From NCBI GenBank assembly GCA_964632995.1, contig CAZWDL010000040.1, positions 1 to 54,055 of the forward strand: a DNA stretch of 54,055 nucleotides, in the 5' to 3' direction. The position numbers were made by a program, and so were the translations under genes. The notes below the pieces were generated by a model. The model did not search any database and was not told the DNA's origin. It saw only the letters and a program-made list of their open reading frames with translations. Shown here one piece after another: positions 7,312 through 15,835 of this stretch. This stretch comes from CAZWDL01 sp964632995. Lineage in GTDB: Bacteria; Bacteroidota; Bacteroidia; Chitinophagales; Saprospiraceae. How positions within the stretch are numbered: position 1 is the first letter of the stretch; each line of letters opens with the position of its first letter.

Positions 7312-7803
7312 TCAAAAATAATACCTTATCCCCACGCCCCCGTCGACATCGAAATCCGTGGAGGGAAACAATTCGATCACCGGCGCCAGTTCGGCGAAGA
7401 TGTCGAGCGGAGCGCCGGCAAAGAGGTAGGTGATACCCAGAGGAATGCGTAGTCCGAACAGGATATCATCTTCGTCTTTGCGCCGGAATTGATCCTCCAG
7501 GATGACCATCCGGGCGCCGATGCCGTAGTAGAAAGGCAGGAAGCCTTTTTTTACTTCGATAACATCGGCGTGGTGCAGGTAGTCGGCGTGAAGTTGGAAA
7601 AAATCGCGTCCTTCCAGCGACCAGGCCGCGGCGAAATCAAGGGCAGCTCCCTCGCCGATCCAGGCCTTGGCGCTCAGCCCCGTCGGCTCTCCGACGATGA
7701 TACCCAGACCGAAGCCGCTGCCCTGGGCCTGGGTCAGCAACGGGGCCGACAAGAGGAGTAAGGTGAAGCAAAAAGCGTGAACAAAGGTGGTTTTACTAAT
7801 CAT
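7312..7803 (-). CDS. small outer-membrane beta-barrel protein (DUF3996-like)
   Basis: The 163-residue protein has a signal peptide (hydrophobic FCFTLLLLSAPLL, cleavage likely after TQA). Its mature part is rich in alternating hydrophobic strands and ends in an aromatic residue (VDGGVGIRYYF), as outer-membrane barrels do. The opening GFGLGIIVGEPTGLSAKAW resembles DUF3996/BAPKO_0422-like barrels. At this length about eight strands are expected. It is divergently oriented to the pullulanase gene; the 128-bp gap holds the pullulanase promoter candidate. No ligand or enzymatic function can be deduced. Confidence 0.7.
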   Translation of the reverse strand: MISKTTFVHAFCFTLLLLSAPLLTQAQGSGFGLGIIVGEPTGLSAKAWIGEGAALDFAAAWSLEGRDFFQLHADYLHHADVIEVKKGFLPFYYGIGARMVILEDQFRRKDEDDILFGLRIPLGITYLFAGAPLDIFAELAPVIELFPSTDFDVDGGVGIRYYF

Positions 7804-7883
7804 GATTCAAAGGATTATGAAATAAAATTGGCGAAAAGATAATGGTTTTTACTACAGAGAAAGTAGCGAGTTTCAAACATTAT

Positions 7884-7891
7884 TATCTTTG
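7884..7891 (+). promoter_or_regulatory. -7 box candidate for the pullulanase gene
   Basis: TATCTTTG matches TAnnTTTG exactly, 40 bp before the ATG at 7932. No clear -33 box is seen at the right distance. Confidence 0.4.
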
Positions 7892-7931
7892 GTGAACCTT
7901 CAAAAAGGTTTCCTTTAGTAAAAGACAACGC

Positions 7932-9944
7932 ATGAAAGCGCGATTGACATTTTTCCTGCTAACCTCATTAATCTTTTCCGCTTGCAAGATGGAGCAAGAA
8001 CAGACCTACGCTTCTTACGACGATTATCCTGTTTACGAGGGCGATGACCTGGGGCTACGCTATTCCCCCGGGCGGTCCGTCTTCAAACTCTGGTCGCCGC
8101 CGGCCTCAGCCCTGCGCCTGCGCCTGTATCAGGAAGGCCTCGGCGGAGAACCCCTGCAACAGATCGATATGGAGCGGGGGGAGAACGGCGTCTGGGAAGC
8201 TGTCGTAGAGGAAGATATTGAAGGCCAGTTTTACACCTTTCAGGCCAAGGTCGATGATTTCTGGCTCTCCGAAGTTCCAGGTCCCTACGCCGCGGCTGTC
8301 GGCGTCAACGGCCGCCGGGGCATGGTGGTGGATTTTTCCAAAACCCACCCGGAAGGCTGGGAGCAGAACCGCCGCCCTCCGCTGGATAATTTCAACGACA
8401 TCATCGTCTACGAGTTGCACGTGCGCGATGCGTCTATCCATCTACAGTCGGGGATCCAGCATAAGGGCAAGTACCTTGGACTGACCGAAACCGGAACCAA
8501 AACACCCGATGGCGCCTCCACCGGCCTGGATCATATGAAAGAACTCGGCGTTACCCACGTCCACTTATTGCCGGTTTTTGACTTTCGCTCCGTCGATGAG
8601 ACCCAACTCGACGAGAATCCATACAACTGGGGCTACGATCCTCAGAATTACAACGCCCCGGAGGGTAGCTACGCCACCGATCCCTACGACGGCGCCGTGC
8701 GCATCCGCGAGTTCAAACAGATGGTGAAGGCCTTCCACGACGCCGGCATCCGGGTGATCATGGATGTAGTGTACAATCACACCGGCGCCACCGAGGAGTC
8801 GAATTTCAACCAGCTGGTGCCCGGCTACTACTACCGGCACCGGGAAGACGGTAGCTTTTCCGACGCCGCCGCCTGTGGCAACGAAACGGCTTCCGAGCGG
8901 CCGATGATGCGCAAATTTATGATCGAGTCGGTGCTACACTGGGTCAACGAATACCACATCGACGGCTTCCGCTTCGACCTGATGGGCATCCACGATATTG
9001 AAACCATGAATGAGATCAGTGACGCTTTGCACGAGGTGGACCCCAGCATCTTCCTCTACGGCGAAGGTTGGACCGCCGGCGACAGCCCGCTGCCGGAAAA
9101 CGAACGGGCCTTGAAAAAACACACTCACCGCCTGGATCAGATCGCGGCCTTCAGCGACGATATACGCGACGCCCTGAAAGGACACGTTTTTACCCACGAT
9201 GCGCCCGGTTTCGCCAGCGGCGAGCCCGGCCTGAAGGAGAGCGTCAAATTTGGCATCGTCGCTTCCACGGAACATCCGCAGATCGACTACGACCTGGTTA
9301 ACTACTCCGAAGCACCCTGGGCCGGAGAACCCTCCCAGACTATTACTTACGTCAGCGCTCATGACAATCATACGCTCTGGGACCGGCTCCGGATCAGCCG
9401 CCCGGAAGCCGACGAAGCGGAGCGCATCCGCATGCACAAGCTGGCCCTGGCAGGGGTGCTCACCGCTCAGGGCGTTTCCTTCCTGCATGCGGGAAGCGAG
9501 CTGCTGCGTACCAAACAGGAGGTGGAGAACTCTTACCAGTCGCCCGATTCCATCAATCAGATCGACTGGACGCGGAAAACACAGTATCCTGATGTATACG
9601 ATTTTACCCGCAGCCTGATCGCCCTGCGCAGGAACCATCCCGCCTTCCGGATGACCTCGACCGAACAGATTCAGCAGCATCTGCGCTTCCTCGATGCCGG
9701 AGATGACCTGCTGGTCGCTTATACCCTTACGGGAAATGCCAACGGTGACGACTGGGAGAACATCATCGTCGTGCTCAACGGCCACCGCAGTGAACAGGAA
9801 ATGACCTTGCCGGAAGGAACCTGGACGATTGTGATGGACGGCGCCTCCATCGATGAGAGCGGCATGAAACAGGCTTCCGCCAAAATGAAAGTGCCGGCTT
9901 CCTCGGTGATGATTTTGGTCAAGGAGGACGCAGCCGCACAATAG
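7932..9944 (+). CDS. pulA: type I pullulanase-like lipoprotein (GH13)
   Basis: The 670-residue protein starts with a lipoprotein signal (LLTSLIFSAC, lipidated Cys at 18). Residues about 45-135 form a CBM48-like beta domain (FKLWSPPASALRLRLY). The GH13 catalytic barrel follows with the type I pullulanase signature YNWGYDPQNYNAPEGSYA. Catalytic residues are visible: nucleophile Asp349 in DGFRFDLMG, acid/base Glu378 in LYGEGW, and transition-state Asp478 in SAHDNHTLWDR. It should debranch alpha-1,6 linkages of pullulan- or glycogen-type glucans. A short C-terminal beta domain ends the protein. It is shorter than some pullulanases because extra N-terminal domains are absent. The lipobox implies membrane attachment, perhaps surface exposure. 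No Sus-like neighbours are present. Confidence 0.92.
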   Translation: MKARLTFFLLTSLIFSACKMEQEQTYASYDDYPVYEGDDLGLRYSPGRSVFKLWSPPASALRLRLYQEGLGGEPLQQIDMERGENGVWEAVVEEDIEGQFYTFQAKVDDFWLSEVPGPYAAAVGVNGRRGMVVDFSKTHPEGWEQNRRPPLDNFNDIIVYELHVRDASIHLQSGIQHKGKYLGLTETGTKTPDGASTGLDHMKELGVTHVHLLPVFDFRSVDETQLDENPYNWGYDPQNYNAPEGSYATDPYDGAVRIREFKQMVKAFHDAGIRVIMDVVYNHTGATEESNFNQLVPGYYYRHREDGSFSDAAACGNETASERPMMRKFMIESVLHWVNEYHIDGFRFDLMGIHDIETMNEISDALHEVDPSIFLYGEGWTAGDSPLPENERALKKHTHRLDQIAAFSDDIRDALKGHVFTHDAPGFASGEPGLKESVKFGIVASTEHPQIDYDLVNYSEAPWAGEPSQTITYVSAHDNHTLWDRLRISRPEADEAERIRMHKLALAGVLTAQGVSFLHAGSELLRTKQEVENSYQSPDSINQIDWTRKTQYPDVYDFTRSLIALRRNHPAFRMTSTEQIQQHLRFLDAGDDLLVAYTLTGNANGDDWENIIVVLNGHRSEQEMTLPEGTWTIVMDGASIDESGMKQASAKMKVPASSVMILVKEDAAAQ

Positions 9945-9989
9945 GATGCTCGAGATACAAAAGTTTAATCCCACCCGCTCCATCATTGC

Positions 9990-10160
9990 CGACCTGACGC
10001 CCATTCGGCAATACCCGCACCAAAAGCCACACCTGGATGCAGGCCATCCCGGGCTTCTTCGGGGTGGTGGGCCTACCTCATCGGCGACTTTGTCAGCAAC
10101 TACATGCTCACCTAATTCGGCGCCGCCCTTGTATTACTCTATTTAAAAAGTAAGCACTTG
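9990..10160 (+). pseudogene. Decayed membrane-protein remnant
   Basis: Two frames joined by a shift give GNTRTKSHTWMQAIPGFFGV and then WAYLIGDFVSNYMLT, stop, FGAALVLLYLKSK. This reads like the end of a polytopic membrane protein disrupted by one frameshift (near 10068) and one in-frame TAA (near 10115). I do not recognise the family. A TGA lies directly upstream of the first piece. Confidence 0.4.
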
Positions 10161-10552
10161 TACAGAATTTACTTAAGTTTGCAGGCAGACAGGCCGAACA
10201 AGAAATTAATCATGCCTGGGTACTTACTTTCATTTGCCCAAAGCATTAGTGCCTCAAGTCATAAAGTAGGAAACTCCATTCTGAATTAATACTCAATCAT
10301 CGATGGTAAGAGTCCCGTAGCGGCAGTATTCCGGCTTACGCCAGGCCGCTCCCGTATTGGTTCCTGCTACTCTTGAAGTAGCGCAAAACCGGTAGTGGAC
10401 AATCTATTTGTGGTATCGGCCATCGGAAACCGGATCTGATATTATACCCGAGGCAAATTGGTTTGAGCGAATGCTCCAATCATCTCGATATCAGTGTAAA
10501 ACAAACTTTCATCTCAACAAAAGCAGCATTTCTTAATCAAAATACTAAACGT
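10161..10552 (+). other. Intergenic stretch without a recognisable gene
   Basis: No credible coding frame is seen. TAAGTTTG at 10174-10181 fits the -7 consensus but lies about 370 bp before the next gene and lacks a -33 partner. The open frame upstream of the lipoprotein start at 10553 (from 10463) encodes no signal-like sequence and is taken as untranslated. Confidence 0.4.
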
Positions 10553-11173
10553 ATGAAAAAACAAGCTTTAACTTTATCTGCGGTACTGCTGGTCTTTCTT
10601 TTTCCGGGGGCCTGCGGAAGTGAAAACACAAGCGAGCAAAGCGACGAAGAAATGGCAAACCTTGTCGAAGAGGCAGTGCCTGAGGTACAGGATCCCTTAC
10701 TGACTATGGCTCTCAATTCGGTTGAGGCCATCGATGATTGGCTCGAACTGATAACCATGAAAGCGCATGCCGGCGGGATGACGGAGGTAGAACCTAAGGT
10801 GGTATCCCGGGGCGATATGACCTACTACGCAGTGGTGCGTGACCTGAAAAGCGTGCAAATGGTACAGGTAAGGTCTCCTTCCTGGACGGATCTCGAACAG
10901 GGTTTTCGCTATTTCCTGCGCGACGGCGAGGTGTCGGCCCTGGAGGAAGTTAAGAAACTGGAGGGCGGAAGTTATCAAATCAATACCTTTTACTATGATG
11001 ACGGTTCGGTGCTGAAGGGAACCTCACGCAGCGGAGCTACCGCCGAAGCGGCGCAGGAATCCACGGAGTTGTCGGACTACGAGTCGCCTTACGGAGGCCT
11101 GGATTTTCGCCTGAAATACCAGGAAGTGAAAACGGCAGCGGATAAGTTCATCACCGATATAAAGGGAGGTTAA
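10553..11173 (+). CDS. lipoprotein of unknown function (paralogue pair, first)
   Basis: I chose the ATG at 10553 because it gives a clean lipoprotein signal (MKKQALTLSAVLLVFLFPGA then Cys). The frame is open further upstream, but that extension would bury the signal. The mature part, of about 206 residues in total, is acidic at its start and contains TYYAVVRDLKSVQMVQVRS and INTFYYDDGSVLKGTSRSGA. The layout of its C-terminal half (aromatic FYYDDGS strand, an AT-EAA helix, a final DKFI helix) resembles the next lipoprotein (YYYTGTDSLI, RRAETAGELS, IKFIQG). The two may be distant paralogues. No known family is recognised. Confidence 0.75.
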   Translation: MKKQALTLSAVLLVFLFPGACGSENTSEQSDEEMANLVEEAVPEVQDPLLTMALNSVEAIDDWLELITMKAHAGGMTEVEPKVVSRGDMTYYAVVRDLKSVQMVQVRSPSWTDLEQGFRYFLRDGEVSALEEVKKLEGGSYQINTFYYDDGSVLKGTSRSGATAEAAQESTELSDYESPYGGLDFRLKYQEVKTAADKFITDIKGG

Positions 11174-11188
11174 AATTCCGGTGTGGAA

Positions 11189-11247
11189 TTACCCGGATTA
11201 TTCCTGGGATTGTCGCAGTAGACCAACTCATGAATGATCCCGGTTAA
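11189..11247. repeat. Short copy of the ACCCGGATTATTC terminal-inverted-repeat family (about 59 bp)
   Basis: ACCCGGATTATTCCTGGGA (11191-11209) and AACTCATGAATGATCCCGGTT (11225-11245) are imperfect inverted ends. The same ends bound larger elements at 38571-38977 and 45263-45443. Here almost no interior is left between them. The element lies 16 bp after a stop codon. Confidence 0.6.
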
Positions 11248-11329
11248 GTATTTCTAAAGGGAAGATCCGCCGGTAATTTCTTAATTTTGCCCCTGACACC
11301 GGATCAAATCTTAGAAATAACTTTATCCC

Positions 11330-11908
11330 ATGAGACAACAGCTGTTTTTCGCAATCCTACTCTTTACCCTTGCCGGTCTTTACGCCTGCCAGCCGGACCC
11401 GGGCGCCGGAAGAGAACGTATCACGCCGGAAACACCGGTGGAAGTCAATAACCTGTATCCGGAGCCGGCCGTGCTGTATTCTCCGCCGGTGATCAGGGGC
11501 TGGGTGCAATACGTCAATTCCAAACTGGAGGAATTCGAAAAGAAGGGGGCTTACACCATTACGCGGGATGACGGCAACTACGAAGTGACCGCCTGGATCG
11601 CGGGGGGAGAAATTATCCGCCTCTATGTGTTAAAACCCTCCACCCGGGTGCAGCAGTGGTTCTACCTCAACCGCTACCTGATACCCATGCTGCGTGAAGT
11701 CGGTCCCGTCGGGGATACGGGCGACTTTTACGAAAGAATTTACTACTACACGGGTACCGACAGCCTGATCCACGCCCGCGAACGCAGGGCCGAAACGGCG
11801 GGTGAGTTGTCTGATGCCGACTGGTATCGCTACGAACCCCAGGGAGAACTGGCGGCGGATCCGAAGGCCCTGCGGCGCTCCGCGATCAAGTTTATTCAGG
11901 GGCAGTGA
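11330..11908 (+). CDS. lipoprotein of unknown function (paralogue pair, second)
   Basis: The 192-residue protein has a lipoprotein signal (FFAILLFTLAGLYAC, Cys at 20). The mature part contains YTITRDDGNYEVTAWIAGGE followed by IIRLYVLKPSTRVQQWFYLN, likely a beta-sheet-rich fold with a C-terminal helix. It shares residue order with the preceding lipoprotein in the C-terminal half, at low identity. A TAnnTTTG box (TAATTTTG, 11282-11289) lies about 40 bp before the ATG, so it may have its own promoter. A very strong hairpin follows the gene. Function unknown. Confidence 0.75.
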   Translation: MRQQLFFAILLFTLAGLYACQPDPGAGRERITPETPVEVNNLYPEPAVLYSPPVIRGWVQYVNSKLEEFEKKGAYTITRDDGNYEVTAWIAGGEIIRLYVLKPSTRVQQWFYLNRYLIPMLREVGPVGDTGDFYERIYYYTGTDSLIHARERRAETAGELSDADWYRYEPQGELAADPKALRRSAIKFIQGQ

Positions 11909-11951
11909 CAGTGGGCAGAGCCTTGGTGGACAAGGTCCCCACAGAAAGCGA

Positions 11952-12043
11952 AACTACCTTGGCGCCATCAAATCCGGGCTTCATAGGACTGCCAGTTTTC
12001 TGAAAACTGGCAGTCCTATGAAGCCTGTTCGGAAAAGGTAGTT
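11952..12043. repeat. Strong hairpin with a 24-bp perfect stem after the lipoprotein gene
   Basis: Positions 11977-12000 and 12002-12025 are perfect inverted copies with a single base between them. Outside these, AACTACCTT (11952-11960) mirrors AAGGTAGTT (12035-12043). No T-run follows. It could stop transcription, protect the mRNA end, or be a small foldback repeat; a plain intrinsic terminator is less likely. Confidence 0.7.
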
Positions 12044-12151
12044 AAAGTCGGTACTTGATGGGTAAAATTTAAATTGACGAGAATTTGAAATAGCTCCTCA
12101 GAACACTAAGCACCTGCCCTGTGTTTCCTTTTTCAAATCAAACTAACCACG

Positions 12152-13387
12152 ATGCGCAAAATATTATTCACCCTACTGGCGATTAGCCTTTTATCTTACT
12201 GCACCCTTGGCGCCCAGAGCGGGCAGGACGTCCTGCAGGACCTTCGCGTTGACGTCGTCTACCTGGCCTCCGATTACCTGGAAGGGCGGGAGACCGGCAA
12301 GGACGGAGAGCAACTCGCCGCAGAATATATTGCTGATCGTTTTGAGAAAATCGGGCTCTCGCCAAAAGGATCGGGCGGCACCTACTTTCAGTCCTTCGAC
12401 TTCCAGTACAGCCCCAATCCCCACGGCTCCAACGGCGGCGAGGCCCGTACCGGCAAGAATGTCGCCGGCTACCTCGATAACGGAGCTGATCATACGGTAA
12501 TCATCGGCGCTCACTACGACCACCTGGGCTACGGCCTCTTCGGTTCTCTCAACGCCGGTCAACCGGCCATCCACAACGGGGCCGATGACAATGCCTCCGG
12601 CGTGGCCGCTATGCTCCGCCTGGCGGCGTATCTGAAGCAGGGCAAAGCCACTGGTAACAACTACCTTTTCCTGGCTTTCTCGGGAGAAGAAATGGGGCTC
12701 TTCGGTTCAAAACACTACGTAGGCAACCCTACCCTTGAACTGCCTTCCGTCAATTATATGATCAACATGGATATGGTCGGGCGCCTCAACGAGGAAAAAG
12801 TACTGGCGATCAACGGCGCCGGCACCTCGCCCGCCTGGAAGGAAGTCCTGGAGCAGATCGATGTAGCCGGTATCTCGGCAAAGGCTACCGATTCGGGGAT
12901 CGGCCCTTCAGATCATACTTCTTTCTACCTGAAAGATATTCCGGTGCTGCACTTTTTCACCGGCCAGCACAGCGACTACCACAAACCGGACGACGACGCC
13001 CACCTCATCAATTTCGAAGGGCTGAAGGATGTCACGGATTACATCATCGCCCTGATCGAAAAGCTGGACGACCAAGGCAAACTGGATTTTACTAGGACTA
13101 AAGAAGAGGACAATCAGCAGCGCCCCGCCCGCTTCAAGGTTTCGCTGGGCGTGATGCCCGACTATGTCTACCAGGGCGAAGGCATGCGTATCGACGGCGT
13201 ACTGGATGGTCGCACCGCCGCCAAAGCCGGTATTGAGGACGGCGATGTCATCATCCGCATCGGCGATACGGAGGTGACGGATATTTATTCCTATATGGAA
13301 GGCCTGAGCAAATTTGAAGAAGGCGACAAGACCATCGTCGTCATCAAGCGCGGCGATGAGAAAATGGAATTCGCTGTGACGTTTTAG
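12152..13387 (+). CDS. M28 family zinc metallopeptidase with C-terminal PDZ domain
   Basis: The 411-residue protein has an N-terminal signal (ILFTLLAISLLSYCTLGAQS; either a cleaved signal peptide or, less likely, a lipobox). The M28 aminopeptidase metal and catalytic residues are all visible: HYDHLG (His121, Asp123), NGADDNASG (Asp145), SGEEMGLFGS (Glu179 and Glu180), NMDMVGR (Asp207) and DYHKPDDD (His277). Residues about 325-411 are a PDZ domain (GVLDGRTAAKAGIEDGDVII), which usually binds substrate termini. It should cleave N-terminal residues of peptides in the periplasm. Three more exported peptidases follow within 8 kb, which suggests a life style based on protein feeding. Confidence 0.93.
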   Translation: MRKILFTLLAISLLSYCTLGAQSGQDVLQDLRVDVVYLASDYLEGRETGKDGEQLAAEYIADRFEKIGLSPKGSGGTYFQSFDFQYSPNPHGSNGGEARTGKNVAGYLDNGADHTVIIGAHYDHLGYGLFGSLNAGQPAIHNGADDNASGVAAMLRLAAYLKQGKATGNNYLFLAFSGEEMGLFGSKHYVGNPTLELPSVNYMINMDMVGRLNEEKVLAINGAGTSPAWKEVLEQIDVAGISAKATDSGIGPSDHTSFYLKDIPVLHFFTGQHSDYHKPDDDAHLINFEGLKDVTDYIIALIEKLDDQGKLDFTRTKEEDNQQRPARFKVSLGVMPDYVYQGEGMRIDGVLDGRTAAKAGIEDGDVIIRIGDTEVTDIYSYMEGLSKFEEGDKTIVVIKRGDEKMEFAVTF

Positions 13388-13391
13388 GCTG

Positions 13392-13424
13392 CCAGGAGGG
13401 GCATTCCCGGCCCCTCCTGGTTTT
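13392..13424 (+). terminator. Intrinsic terminator after the M28 peptidase gene
   Basis: CCAGGAGGGG (13392-13401) pairs perfectly with CCCCTCCTGG (13411-13420) and is followed by TTTT. A second weaker stem, GAAGACCTG/CAGGTCTTC, lies at 13433-13471. Confidence 0.8.
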
Positions 13425-13551
13425 CGCTCAAAGAAGACCTGAAAACTTGTGAAGATATCTTGCAGGTCTTCCTGGACTTACTGATTCAACTCCAAAACCA
13501 GCTTTACATCCCCTGTATCTTAGTTGTTCTTCAACCCAACACCTTTAACCC

Positions 13552-15582
13552 ATGCGAATAAAGTTATTTTCCACCGTACTACTGACCTTGCTTTTTCACA
13601 CCATCACCTTCACCCAAAGTGAGGTTCTCGAACCCCTCGACGTCTTTGACATCGAGTATATCTCCGATCCACGGATTTCTCCGGACGGCGAGCGCGTGGT
13701 CTATGTTCGTAACTTCAAGGAAATCATGACCGATGGCAATCGCGCTAACCTCTGGATCATCAACTACGACGGCTCGGAAAACCTGCCGCTGACCACCGGC
13801 AACCAAAACGACTTCTCTCCTCGCTGGTCGCCCGACGGGAAGCGACTGCTCTACCTCTCCTCGCGTACGGGAAGCGTGCAGCTGTACCTGCGTTGGCTGG
13901 ACTCCGGCGCCGAGCGGCAGCTCTCCAACCTGACCCGCCCGCCGGGTAATATTCAGTGGTCACCCGACGGGACTCAGATCGCTTTTAACATGGCAGTTCC
14001 GGCAGATGATGATAAGCTGGTACAGCCGCCCCAGAAACCCGCCGGCGCCAAGTGGGAAGAGCCTCCGGTGTATATCGATGATTTGCAATACCGCTTCGAT
14101 GGGGTCGGATACCTCAAAGATGAGTACACGCACATCTTCCTGCTCTCCGCCGACGGCGGCCACCCCCGGCAGCTGACCTCCGGCGAGTTTGATCACAGCG
14201 GAGCTTTCGACTGGTCGCCCGACGGTCAGTCAATTATCTTCTCCGCCAACCGGCACGAAGATGCGGAATACGAGCCGCGCAACTCCGAAGTCTATGAAGC
14301 TGATGTCGCTACCGGGGCAATCACGGCATTGACTGATCGACATGGCCCCGACGGTAATCCGGCCGTTTCTCCCGACGGCGACCACATCGCCTACCTGGGT
14401 TTCGACGACCGCTACCAGGGCTATCAGGTTACCGAGCTGTACCTCATGGATCGCGACGGCGCTGATCCCCGTTTGATAAGTGAAGAACTGGATCGCAGTG
14501 TGTCAAACATCTGCTGGACCAAGGATGGAAAAGGCTTGTATTTTCAGTATACCGATCAGGGGCAGACCAAGGTGGCCCACATCGATCTCGCAGGTGAGGT
14601 AACCGATCTTGCCGATGATGTAGGCGGTCTCTCTCTCGGACGCCCCTATACTTCCGGCGATTTCAGCGTGGCCGCTGACGGCCGCTTCGCCTACACCCAG
14701 AGCGGTTCCGACCATCCTGCCGACCTCGGCGTCGGCCGGCAGGAAGAAAAAAACCGCCGTCTGACGGAGGTCAACGCCGACCTTTTCGGTCATAAGCAGC
14801 TGGGTGAGGTGGAGGAAATATGGTACACCTCTTCGAAGGATGAACGCCCTATTCACGGCTGGATCTGCAAGCCGCCTAACTTCGACCCGAATAAAAAGTA
14901 TCCACTGCTGCTGGAAATCCACGGCGGCCCATTTTCCAGCTACGGCCCCGTCTTTTCCACGGAAGTGCAGCTCTACGCCGCGGCGGGCTACGTGGTGCTG
15001 TACACCAACCCGAGGGGCAGCACCAGCTACGGCGGCGATTTCGGCAACCTCATCCACCACGCCTATCCCGGCGACGACTACCAAGACCTGATGTCGGGCG
15101 TGGATGCGGTGATCGATAAAGGCTACGTCGATACAACTCAACTGTACATCACCGGCGGCAGCGGCGGTGGTGTCCTCACCGCCTGGACCATCGGTAAAAC
15201 CGATCGCTTCCGCGCGGCGGTGGTCGCCAAACCGGTCATCAACTGGTCGAGCTTTGTGCTACACGCCGATAACCCGGCCTTCTTCACCAAATACTGGTTC
15301 CCCGGCATGCCCTGGGAAGAACCCGAACATTACTGGGCCCGCTCCCCGCTCTCGCTGGCCGGTAACGTCAAAACGCCGACCATGCTGCTCACCGGCGAGC
15401 AGGATTACCGCACGCCCATGTCGGAAACCGAACAGTACTACACCGCCCTCAAACTCAATAAGGTACCCAGCGCCATGGTGCGTATCCAGGGCGCCGGCCA
15501 CGGTATCGCGGGCAAGCCGAGTAATCTGATCAATAAGGTGAACTATATCCTCGGCTGGTTCGAAAAATACCGCCGGCCGTAA
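13552..15582 (+). CDS. S9 family prolyl oligopeptidase-type peptidase (DPP/acylaminoacyl-peptidase-like)
   Basis: The 676-residue protein has a signal peptide (cleavage near TFTQS). Residues about 40-400 form a beta-propeller with repeated WSPDG motifs (PRWSPDGKRLLYLS, IQWSPDGTQIAF, FDWSPDGQSIIF). The C-terminal alpha/beta hydrolase domain carries the triad Ser537 (GGSGGGVLT), Asp618 (GEQDYRTP) and His650 (GAGHGI). Such enzymes release di- or oligopeptides or acyl-amino acids and are usually periplasmic in Bacteroidota. The nucleophile elbow is GGSGGG instead of the commoner GGSYGG; the serine is intact. Exact specificity is uncertain. Confidence 0.93.
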   Translation: MRIKLFSTVLLTLLFHTITFTQSEVLEPLDVFDIEYISDPRISPDGERVVYVRNFKEIMTDGNRANLWIINYDGSENLPLTTGNQNDFSPRWSPDGKRLLYLSSRTGSVQLYLRWLDSGAERQLSNLTRPPGNIQWSPDGTQIAFNMAVPADDDKLVQPPQKPAGAKWEEPPVYIDDLQYRFDGVGYLKDEYTHIFLLSADGGHPRQLTSGEFDHSGAFDWSPDGQSIIFSANRHEDAEYEPRNSEVYEADVATGAITALTDRHGPDGNPAVSPDGDHIAYLGFDDRYQGYQVTELYLMDRDGADPRLISEELDRSVSNICWTKDGKGLYFQYTDQGQTKVAHIDLAGEVTDLADDVGGLSLGRPYTSGDFSVAADGRFAYTQSGSDHPADLGVGRQEEKNRRLTEVNADLFGHKQLGEVEEIWYTSSKDERPIHGWICKPPNFDPNKKYPLLLEIHGGPFSSYGPVFSTEVQLYAAAGYVVLYTNPRGSTSYGGDFGNLIHHAYPGDDYQDLMSGVDAVIDKGYVDTTQLYITGGSGGGVLTAWTIGKTDRFRAAVVAKPVINWSSFVLHADNPAFFTKYWFPGMPWEEPEHYWARSPLSLAGNVKTPTMLLTGEQDYRTPMSETEQYYTALKLNKVPSAMVRIQGAGHGIAGKPSNLINKVNYILGWFEKYRRP

Positions 15583-15607
15583 ACGAACTTGAAAGAAAAA
15601 TGACAGG

Positions 15608-15647
15608 GAAACCGGGGGACATAGAGACGGGGAGAGCTCCCGGTTTC
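15608..15647 (+). terminator. Possible terminator after the S9 peptidase gene
   Basis: GAAACCGGG (15608-15616) pairs with CCCGGTTTC (15639-15647) around a 22-base loop. The downstream sequence is only weakly T-rich. Confidence 0.45.
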
Positions 15648-15762
15648 TCTGATCTCCAGGTTCCCTCACTCTCAGTCACCAAGTCTTTTGAGGCATAAGT
15701 GGACTGCATTAGATCACAGTCACCCCCTGACAAATCGCCTCTTCCCTTTTCCCATCACCTGG

Positions 15763-15799
15763 TTTTTTCTATTTTCCGCTTTCCGACTTCCGACTTCCC
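15763..15799. repeat. Degenerate 7-bp repeat tract, copy 1
   Basis: Read on the minus strand this is GGAAGTC GGAAGTC GGAAAGC GGAAAAT AGAAAAA, a run of 7-bp units of form GGAARNN. It lies just before the -7 box of the M49-like gene. Related tracts are at 25781-25812, 30885-30938 and 51791-51822. Confidence 0.65.
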
Positions 15800-15806
15800 T
15801 TTTTTG

Positions 15807-15814
15807 TATTTTTG
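15807..15814 (+). promoter_or_regulatory. -7 box candidate for the M49-like peptidase gene
   Basis: TATTTTTG matches TAnnTTTG, 21 bp before the chosen ATG at 15836. The expected -33 position falls inside the 7-bp repeat tract. Confidence 0.45.
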
Positions 15815-15835
15815 TGTCAAACAAAGTTTCAACCT

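Noticed and set aside
10463..10552. Upstream extension of the first lipoprotein
   Set aside because: It would hide the lipoprotein signal that starts at 10553.
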